Assembly: GCA_034667465.1 (NCBI GenBank) | Contig: JAXDJV010000029.1 | Coordinates: 1-64,000 of the forward strand | Source: JAOBAU01 sp034667465 | GTDB lineage: Bacteria > Acidobacteriota > Thermoanaerobaculia > Gp7-AA8 | Length of the DNA stretch: 64,000 bases | Direction of reading: 5' to 3' | In this document: positions 58,581 to 64,000 of the stretch, piece by piece | Layout: the number at the start of each line of letters is the position of its first letter | Position numbering within the stretch: the first letter of the stretch is position 1 | Program-made: the position numbers and the translations under genes | Notes under the pieces: model-generated | Databases searched by the model: none | Told to the model about the DNA's origin: nothing | What the model saw: the letters and a program-made list of their open reading frames with translations, nothing else

Positions 58581-61500
58581 ATGCACAAGTTAGCTGAAAT
58601 CTGCGTTCGCCGTCCGGTCTTCGCGACCGTCATCATCCTCTCGCTCGTCGTCGTCGGCTGGTTCGGCTACATGCAGCTCGGCGTCGACCGCTTCCCGAAA
58701 GTCGACATCCCGACCATCACCGTTTCGACGCGACTTGTCGGTGCGGCGCCGGAAGAGATCGAGACCGACATCACCGACAAGCTCGAAGAAGCGATCAACA
58801 CGATCAGCGGCATCGACCAGCTGCAGTCGACGTCGTCCGACGGCCAGTCGCTCGTGATCGTGTCGTTCGAGCTCGAAAAGAATCTCGACGTCGCGGCGCA
58901 GGAAGTTCGCGACAAGGTCAACGGCGTCCTCGGCCAGCTGCCGAAAGACGCCGATCCTCCGATCATCCAGAAAGTCGATCCTGACGCGATTCCCGTTCTC
59001 GCCATCGCGCTCTCCGGTCCCGCGCAGATTCGCGAGATCACCGAGTACGCCGACAAGACACTGCGCCGCCGGCTCGAATCGATCAGCGGCGTCGGCCAGG
59101 TGCTCATCGTCGGTGGCCGTCCGCGACAGATCAACGTCGTCGTCGACACCGCGAAGATGACCTCGCTCGGCATCACGTCGCCCGAGATCGTCGCCGCGCT
59201 GCAGTCGCAGAACGTGCAGATTCCCGGCGGCAAAGTCGAACAGGGACTGCGCGATCTCTCGCTGCGCACGTACGGCCGCGTCACGACGCCGGAAGACTTC
59301 GCGAAGATTCCGCTGATGTCGCGCAACGGCTACTCCGTGAAAGTCGGCGACGTCGCGCACATCGAAGACAGCGTCGCCGAACCGGAATCGGTGGCGACCG
59401 TCGACGGCAAACCGGCAGTCGTGATGTCGATCCGCAAACAGTCCGGCACGAACACCATCGAAGTCATAGAGCGGCTCAAAGATCAGGCGCGCGAGATTCA
59501 GAAAGACCTGCCGAAAGGCTGGAAGATGAACATCGTCCGCGATCAGTCGGACTTCATCAGCGCCGCCGTCGACGCCGTGAAAGAGCATCTCATCCTCGGC
59601 TCGATCTTCGCCGCGCTGATCGTCTTGCTCTTCCTCCGCAACTGGCGCTCGACGATCATCGCCGCCATCGCGATTCCGGCCTCGATCATCGCCACGTTCG
59701 CGGCGATGAAGTACGAGAACTTCACGCTCAACGTCATCACGCTGCTGGCGCTGACACTCGCTGTCGGTATCGTCATCGACGATGCCGTCGTCGTCCTCGA
59801 GAACATCTTCCGCTTCATGGAAGAGAAGAAGCGGACGCCGCGCGAAGCGGCGGTCGAGGGAACGAAAGAGGTCGGCCTCGCCGTCCTCGCGACGTCGCTC
59901 TCGCTCATCGCCGTCTTCCTGCCGGTGGCGTTCATGGGCGGCATCGTCGGACGCTTCATGAACTCGTTCGGCGTGACGATGGCGTTCGCGATCGCGGTCT
60001 CGCTCATCGTTTCGTTCGTGCTGACGCCGATGATGTCGTCGCGCTGGCTGAAACCCGATCATGAGAAGACCGCCGAGCAGGCGAAGGCCGAGCGCGAGCG
60101 CGGCTTCTACGGCGCGATCGAGCGCGTCTACATGGTGATGCTCGACTGGTCGATGTCGCATCGCTGGGTCATCGTCATCATCATGATCCTGACGTTCCTG
60201 TCGACCGTGCCGCTCATCAAGGTCGTCAACAAGAACTTCCTGCCGCAGGACGATGAGTCGCAGTTCCAGGTGCAGGTCCGTACGCCGGAAGGCTCGAGCC
60301 TCGAGACGACGCAGACGATCATGGAGTCGATCGCCGTGCGCGTCCGCAAACTGCCTGGCGTTCGCACGACCGTCATGACGATCGGCGACGATCCGCAGGT
60401 CACGCAAAACCTCGGCACGATCTACGTCGGCCTCGTGCCGGTCGACAAACGCAACCTCGATCAGTTCGCGCTGATGAAGAAAGCGCGCGAAGAGATCCTG
60501 CCGCAGTACCGCCGCCTCAATCTCCGGACGAACGTCTCGCAGGTCAACGCGTTCGGCGGTGGCGTCAACGCCGAGATCATGTTCTGGATGGGCGGTCCCG
60601 ATCTCGATCAGCTGCAGAAATACTCGGAAGTCGTGCTTGCGAAACTTAAGAAGATGCCGGGCGTCGTCGATCCCGACACGAACCTGATCGTCGGCAAGCC
60701 GGAGCTCGGCGTTCGGATCGACCGCGAGAAAGCCGCGGACCTCGGCGTGCGCGTGCAGGACATCGCGTCGACGATGAACGTGCTCGTCGGCGGTCTGAAG
60801 GTCACCGATTTCTACGAGCACGGCGAGCAGTACGAAGTGCACGTCCGCGCGCAGCAGCAGTACCGCAAAGACTCGCAGGGAATCGTGCAGGCGCAGGTGC
60901 CGTCGTCGAAGAACGGCACCGTGCAGTTGCGCGACGTCGTCGATCTGCAGAACGGATCAGGTCCGTCGTCGATCAACCGCATCGCCCGTCGCCGTCAGGT
61001 GATGCTCACCGCGAACATGGCGCCCGGCTCGTCATCGCAGACCGTCATCGACGGCCTGACGAAAGCGGCTGCCGATCTGAAGATGCCGGCCAGCTACTCG
61101 TCCGGATTCACCGGCCGTTCGCGCGAGCAGGGAAAGGCGTTCAAGAACTTCGGCATCGCGTTCCTGCTGTCGATCGTCTTCATGTATCTGATTCTCGCGG
61201 CGCAGTTCGAGAGCTGGGTCCATCCGATCACGATCCTGCTGGCGCTGCCGCTGACCGTGCCGTTCGCGCTCTTCTCGATCTTCATCCTCAATCAGTCGCT
61301 CAACATCTTCTCGATGCTCGGCATCCTCGTGCTGTTCGGCATCGTCAAGAAGAACGGCATTCTGCAGATCGATCACATGAACGGACTGCGCGCGCACGGA
61401 CTGCCGCGCGCCGAAGCGATCCGCGAAGCGAACCGCGATCGTCTGCGCCCGATTCTGATGACGACGCTGGCCTTCGTCGCCGGCATGATCCCGCTCGTCG

Positions 61501-61700
61501 CCTCGAGCGGAACCGGCGCCGGCACGAACCGGACGATCGGCTCCGTCATCATGGGCGGCCAGTTGCTGGCGCTGCTGCTGACGCTCCTCGCAACGCCGGT
61601 GGCGTACTCACTGTTCGATGATGTGCAGGAGTGGTTCAGGTCGCGGCGCGGTGTTTCCGATGAAGAGACGATCGATGCAGAGCCGGTGTTGGAAGGATGA
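58581..61700 (+). CDS. RND efflux pump (HAE1/AcrB-MdtB type)
   Basis: A 1039-residue proton-driven inner-membrane transporter. It begins AEICVRRPVFATVIILSLVV with VDRFPKVDIPTITVSTRLVGA. TM4 carries the proton-relay Asp pair in LALTLAVGIVIDDAVVVLEN, and later segments include FLPVAFMGGIVGRFMNSFGV, YLILAAQFESWVHPITIL and GIVKKNGILQIDHMN with the TM10 Lys. Two large periplasmic loops are present, so it is full length. Twelve TM segments are expected. The stop codon TGA (61698-61700) is supplied by the first heptad of the downstream repeat element. Confidence 0.96.
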   Translation: MHKLAEICVRRPVFATVIILSLVVVGWFGYMQLGVDRFPKVDIPTITVSTRLVGAAPEEIETDITDKLEEAINTISGIDQLQSTSSDGQSLVIVSFELEKNLDVAAQEVRDKVNGVLGQLPKDADPPIIQKVDPDAIPVLAIALSGPAQIREITEYADKTLRRRLESISGVGQVLIVGGRPRQINVVVDTAKMTSLGITSPEIVAALQSQNVQIPGGKVEQGLRDLSLRTYGRVTTPEDFAKIPLMSRNGYSVKVGDVAHIEDSVAEPESVATVDGKPAVVMSIRKQSGTNTIEVIERLKDQAREIQKDLPKGWKMNIVRDQSDFISAAVDAVKEHLILGSIFAALIVLLFLRNWRSTIIAAIAIPASIIATFAAMKYENFTLNVITLLALTLAVGIVIDDAVVVLENIFRFMEEKKRTPREAAVEGTKEVGLAVLATSLSLIAVFLPVAFMGGIVGRFMNSFGVTMAFAIAVSLIVSFVLTPMMSSRWLKPDHEKTAEQAKAERERGFYGAIERVYMVMLDWSMSHRWVIVIIMILTFLSTVPLIKVVNKNFLPQDDESQFQVQVRTPEGSSLETTQTIMESIAVRVRKLPGVRTTVMTIGDDPQVTQNLGTIYVGLVPVDKRNLDQFALMKKAREEILPQYRRLNLRTNVSQVNAFGGGVNAEIMFWMGGPDLDQLQKYSEVVLAKLKKMPGVVDPDTNLIVGKPELGVRIDREKAADLGVRVQDIASTMNVLVGGLKVTDFYEHGEQYEVHVRAQQQYRKDSQGIVQAQVPSSKNGTVQLRDVVDLQNGSGPSSINRIARRRQVMLTANMAPGSSSQTVIDGLTKAAADLKMPASYSSGFTGRSREQGKAFKNFGIAFLLSIVFMYLILAAQFESWVHPITILLALPLTVPFALFSIFILNQSLNIFSMLGILVLFGIVKKNGILQIDHMNGLRAHGLPRAEAIREANRDRLRPILMTTLAFVAGMIPLVASSGTGAGTNRTIGSVIMGGQLLALLLTLLATPVAYSLFDDVQEWFRSRRGVSDEETIDAEPVLEG

Positions 61701-61790
61701 GGGATGAAGGATGAATGATGAAGGATGAATGATGAAGGATGAAGGAAGGCAAAGGAGGCTCTGGCTTTTATTCATCCTTCAGAATTCATC
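61694..61790. repeat. Heptad repeat array with inverted copy
   Basis: Eight consecutive 7-base units (61694-61749), mostly AGGATGA alternating with ATGATGA, begin inside the RND stop codon. After ~20 bases an opposing TTCATCCTTCAGAATTCATC (61771-61790) can pair with them. The 61750-61790 stretch is repeated almost exactly at 62009-62048. Confidence 0.85.
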
Positions 61791-62008
61791 GTCGCTGTCC
61801 AGCCGCGCGCCGCGAGAACCGCGACACCGGCAACGGAGCCGATGACCACGAGCCAGATGACCGGCGACGCCTCAATTTTCAGATAGCTATTCGATCCTGC
61901 CACGCTCGCAGAAATGCGACCGGCAAGGAAGCGATCGTTGCAGCGGGACGCGGAATCGTGCGGAATCGATGAGCGGCATCCGGCGGTACGAGTGAGGCCG
62001 CAATGCAG
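61791..62008. other. Intergenic spacer between two repeat copies; possible relic on the minus strand
   Basis: No clear gene. On the minus strand one frame reads SNSYLKIEASPVIWLVVIGS then VAGVAVLAARGW, a likely transmembrane helix, and ends at a TGA inside the 61771-61790 repeat. It has no good start (GTG possible near 61918), so it is at most a ~43-residue peptide or the relic of a longer membrane protein. Confidence 0.35.
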
Positions 62009-62061
62009 TCAAAGGCGGCCTGGCTTTATTCATCCTTCAGAATTCATCCTTCATCCTTCTT
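62009..62061. repeat. Second copy of the heptad/direct repeat
   Basis: GTCAAAGGCGGCCTGGCTTT (from 62009) plus TTCATCCTTCAGAATTCATC matches 61750-61790 with a few gaps. It then continues with CTTCATCCTTCTT in 7-base steps. Its end merges with the -35 box (TTGACA, 62060-62065) of the next gene. Confidence 0.8.
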
Positions 62062-62104
62062 GACACGCTGCATCATCGCGTAGTGTACTAGTCAATTAGT
62101 ACAC
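62060..62104 (+). promoter_or_regulatory. Promoter and GntR/YtrA operator
   Basis: TTGACA (62060-62065) with a probable -10 TGTACT (62084-62089, spacer 18). A perfect palindrome GTGTACTA-6-TAGTACAC (62083-62104) covers the -10 and ends 1 base before ATG 62106. Transcription would start only about ten bases before the ATG, giving a very short or leaderless mRNA. Confidence 0.78.
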
Positions 62105-62105
62105 C

Positions 62106-62501
62106 ATGTTCGACATCAATCCATCCGACCCGGCGCCGATCTGGAAGCAGATCGAAGAAGGGCTGCGGCGGCTGATTACGCTCGGCAGGTTGCAGCCGGG
62201 TGAGTCGGTTCCTTCCGTGCGCGATCTTGCGCGCGATCTGCGCGTGAATCCGAACACGGTGGCGCGCGCCTATCAGCGACTCAGTGACGCCGGTGTGCTC
62301 GCGGTGCGGCGCGGCGAAGGAACGTACGTCGCCGACGAGCCGACGCGCCCGAATCGGGCCCATCGTACCGAGGTGTTGCGCGATGCGGCGAACCGGTATG
62401 CGAGCGCGGCGCTGTCGGTCGGTGTGCCGCTCGACGAAGCGGTCGAGGTGCTCGAGGCGAGTTTCGACAAGCTCGTCGCCGTCCACAGGAGAAAAGGATG
62501 A
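62106..62501 (+). CDS. GntR-family regulator, YtrA subfamily
   Basis: A 131-residue regulator. The winged helix has PIWKQIEEGLRRLITLGRLQ, GESVPSVRDLARDLRVNPNT and VARAYQRLSDAGVLAVRRGEG. The short helical C-terminus is typical of YtrA, which lacks the large effector domain of other GntR proteins. It overlaps the ABC ATPase start in ATGA. YtrA regulators usually repress their own ABC operon and respond to envelope stress. The palindrome overlapping the promoter is the expected binding site. Confidence 0.93.
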   Translation: MFDINPSDPAPIWKQIEEGLRRLITLGRLQPGESVPSVRDLARDLRVNPNTVARAYQRLSDAGVLAVRRGEGTYVADEPTRPNRAHRTEVLRDAANRYASAALSVGVPLDEAVEVLEASFDKLVAVHRRKG

Positions 62502-63355
62502 CGAACGTGATCGAGGTCGAGGCGCTGACGGTGCGCTACGGCAAACGGACGGCGGTCGAGCGCGCGTCGCTCGCCATTCCGGCCGGTTCCGTCTACGCGC
62601 TCCTCGGCCGCAACGGCGCCGGAAAATCATCGCTCGTCCGCTGCCTGCTCGGTCAGCAGAAACCGTCGGAAGGTCACGTCACGCTGTTCGGCCGCGACGT
62701 CTGGCGCGATCGCGAAGAGCTGATGCAGCGCGTCGGCATCGTGAGCGAAGAAGCGGACGCGCCGCCCGACATGCGCGTCTCCTCGATCGCAAAATTCTGC
62801 GCGCGGCTTTATCGCGAATGGCAGCAATCGGCATTCGATTCGCGGCTCGAGCGATGGGAGATCACGCCGTCGGCGCGCTTCGGCAATCTGTCGAAAGGGC
62901 AGAAGAAACAGGTCTCGCTCGCGCTCGCGCTGTCGATGACGCCGGAGTTGATCGTGCTCGACGATCCGACGCTCGGCCTCGACGTCGTCGCGCGGAAATC
63001 GCTCTTCGAGGAAGTGATCGGCGAACTGGCGGAGCGCGGCATCACCGTGTTTTTGACGACGCACGATCTCGCCGGCATCGAGACGCTCGCCGATCGCATC
63101 GCCATCATGAAGAACGGACGGGTCGTGCTCGAAGAAGAGCTGGAAACGCTGAAGTCGCGCTTTCGCCGCATTCGCACGACGACCGCCGCGGAGCCGGAAG
63201 GCGTCGTGACTTCGCGCAAGTGGGGAAGTGGCGCGGAGGCGATCGTGTCGAACTACGACGAGGCCGCTGCCGAGCGATTCGCGGCTGCCGAGGTTGCGGC
63301 GCTGTCGCTCGAAGAAATCTTCATCGCTGTTGATGGTGATGGAGGTGTCGCGTGA
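62498..63355 (+). CDS. ABC transporter ATP-binding protein (YtrB-like)
   Basis: A 285-residue ATPase. Walker A is LLGRNGAGKSSLVRCLLG, the signature is NLSKGQKKQVSLALALS, and Walker B is PELIVLDDPTLGLD, followed by the switch His in FLTTHDLAGIE. The catalytic Glu after Walker B is Asp here (LDDP instead of LDEP), a substitution that can lower hydrolysis. The N-terminal start overlaps the GntR gene, and its stop overlaps the permease start (GTGA). The C-terminal ~60 residues are an extra domain. It probably works as a dimer with the following permease. Confidence 0.92.
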   Translation: MTNVIEVEALTVRYGKRTAVERASLAIPAGSVYALLGRNGAGKSSLVRCLLGQQKPSEGHVTLFGRDVWRDREELMQRVGIVSEEADAPPDMRVSSIAKFCARLYREWQQSAFDSRLERWEITPSARFGNLSKGQKKQVSLALALSMTPELIVLDDPTLGLDVVARKSLFEEVIGELAERGITVFLTTHDLAGIETLADRIAIMKNGRVVLEEELETLKSRFRRIRTTTAAEPEGVVTSRKWGSGAEAIVSNYDEAAAERFAAAEVAALSLEEIFIAVDGDGGVA

Positions 63356-64000
63356 ACGGAACGCTGGCAGTGGCGCGACGCGAGATCAGTGAGAAGGCGT
63401 TCGTGTTGATCGCCGCGTGCGTGCTCGCGCTCGTGCCGTTTCTCGTCACGATCATCCCCGGCGTCCGGCAGTTCGATTCGCATCAGGTGATCGCGACGAC
63501 TGCCGCATTTCTTTCGGTCGGTTTCGCATGGGGTCTGGCAATCATTCTCGGCGCGACGGTCGTCGGACGCGATCTCACCGAACGCCGGCTCTCGTTCTAC
63601 TTCGCGCGGCCGATCTCGTCCGCTGCGATCTGGTTCGGAAAGATGGGCGCGTCGCTGGTGCTGGTCTTCGCCAGCTTCACGATTCTCTTCGGCCCGGCGA
63701 TCGCGGTTGCGATCCGCGCGTGGCGGAGGAGCTGGGACATCGATCTGCTGCTGTTCCTCGGGCTCGTCGTTGGCGTGTCGATCGTGCTGCTGCTCGTCGC
63801 GCACGCGCTGTCGACGATGGTCCGTTCGCGCTCGCCGTTCGTGCTGATCGACTTCGCGATGCTGATCGTCGTCGTGCTCGGCACGGCCGCCATTCTGCTG
63901 CCGCTCATCTTCGCCTTCGCGCGCGAACTGGCAACGTTCGTGGCGTCGTCGGTCGGCGTGGCGTTCCTCGTGGCGATGATCGGCGCCGGCTGGTATCAGG
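63352..64000 (+). CDS. ABC transporter permease, partial at window end
   Basis: An open frame from GTG 63352 to the window end, at least 216 residues, without a stop. It reads NGTLAVARREISEKAFVLIA and then shows hydrophobic segments typical of ABC-2 type permeases (FLSVGFAWGLAIILGATVVG, ASLVLVFASFTILFGPAIAV, LLLFLGLVVGVSIVLLLVAH, LIDFAMLIVVVLGTAAILLP). The GRDLTERRLSFYFARPIS segment is characteristic of the ABC-2 family. Its start overlaps the ATPase stop in GTGA. Confidence 0.85.
   Translation, partial: MNGTLAVARREISEKAFVLIAACVLALVPFLVTIIPGVRQFDSHQVIATTAAFLSVGFAWGLAIILGATVVGRDLTERRLSFYFARPISSAAIWFGKMGASLVLVFASFTILFGPAIAVAIRAWRRSWDIDLLLFLGLVVGVSIVLLLVAHALSTMVRSRSPFVLIDFAMLIVVVLGTAAILLPLIFAFARELATFVASSVGVAFLVAMIGAGWYQ

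Noticed and set aside
58590..60842. A 750-codon antisense open frame under the RND pump gene
   Set aside because: Composed almost wholly of Arg, Asp, Glu, Val and His, the usual mirror of GC-rich coding DNA. The sense gene is certain.
1..64000. tRNA or rRNA genes, transposases, phage genes
   Set aside because: None recognised on either strand by eye. A covariance-model tRNA search would be needed to exclude a missed tRNA.

Overview
The window reads as chromosomal DNA from a GC-rich, Gram-negative, free-living bacterium. An outer membrane is implied by a TolC-type protein with a complete RND pump, by lipoprotein signal peptides and by very large exported proteins. The mix of an M36 peptidase with FG-GAP modules, a Pkn2-like kinase fused to a receiver domain, a DUF2378/V4R protein and a bacterial SWIB protein fits Acidobacteriota or a neighbouring soil phylum. 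That placement is inference, because no rRNA or tRNA gene was seen. Gene starts are often GTG or TTG, and 4-base start/stop overlaps (ATGA, GTGA, TTGA) are very common, so many gene runs are probably translationally coupled.

Region 1-3270 is a decayed accessory zone. It has a ~90-bp repeat pair with integron-like core motifs, a BrnT-type toxin with a one-base frameshift next to an intact antitoxin, a truncated membrane protein, a SnoaL-like protein and a broken alcohol dehydrogenase. Region 3267-25867 holds tyrosine catabolism in two blocks: hpd at 5.2-6.3 kb, and hmgA, an unknown gene, fahA and a Nudix gene at 22.0-25.9 kb. Between them lie three giant secreted proteins that share a C-terminal FG-GAP module. 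Two of these are tandem M36 metallopeptidase paralogues with duplicated promoter, 5'-UTR hairpin and terminator.

Region 25.8-36.5 kb has a NarL-type two-component system with a PhnD-like binding protein, a receiver-kinase fusion, a DUF4142 lipoprotein, a V4R-like protein, gluQ, an OYE-type flavoenzyme, a hydrolase, small exported or membrane proteins and a SWIB protein. Region 36.6-42.1 kb is a purL to purF run interrupted by a tricistronic phd-phd-PIN module and a GNAT gene. Region 42.2-45.2 kb has a Spy/CpxP-like protein divergent from a histidine kinase/OmpR regulator pair.

Region 45.2-55.5 kb is housekeeping and envelope functions: tsaE, NAD(P)HX repair, a DUF2064 protein, a SAM hydrolase, a penicillin-binding transpeptidase, a PilZ protein, nadE, DUF1573-like, DUF1287 and DUF1569-like proteins and a lipase-like hydrolase. 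Region 55.6-61.7 kb is a TetR-TolC-adaptor-RND operon behind a palindromic operator. Region 62.1-64.0 kb is a GntR(YtrA)-ABC operon behind a perfect palindrome, running off the window end.

Besides the M36 duplication, the most unusual signals are short repeats of several families placed directly against or inside genes. Seven-base-period repeats occur at 28.48 and 61.69-62.06 kb. A 38-bp-arm hairpin at 32.47 kb supplies a stop codon. An inverted repeat at 43.28 kb lies inside the sensor kinase reading frame.
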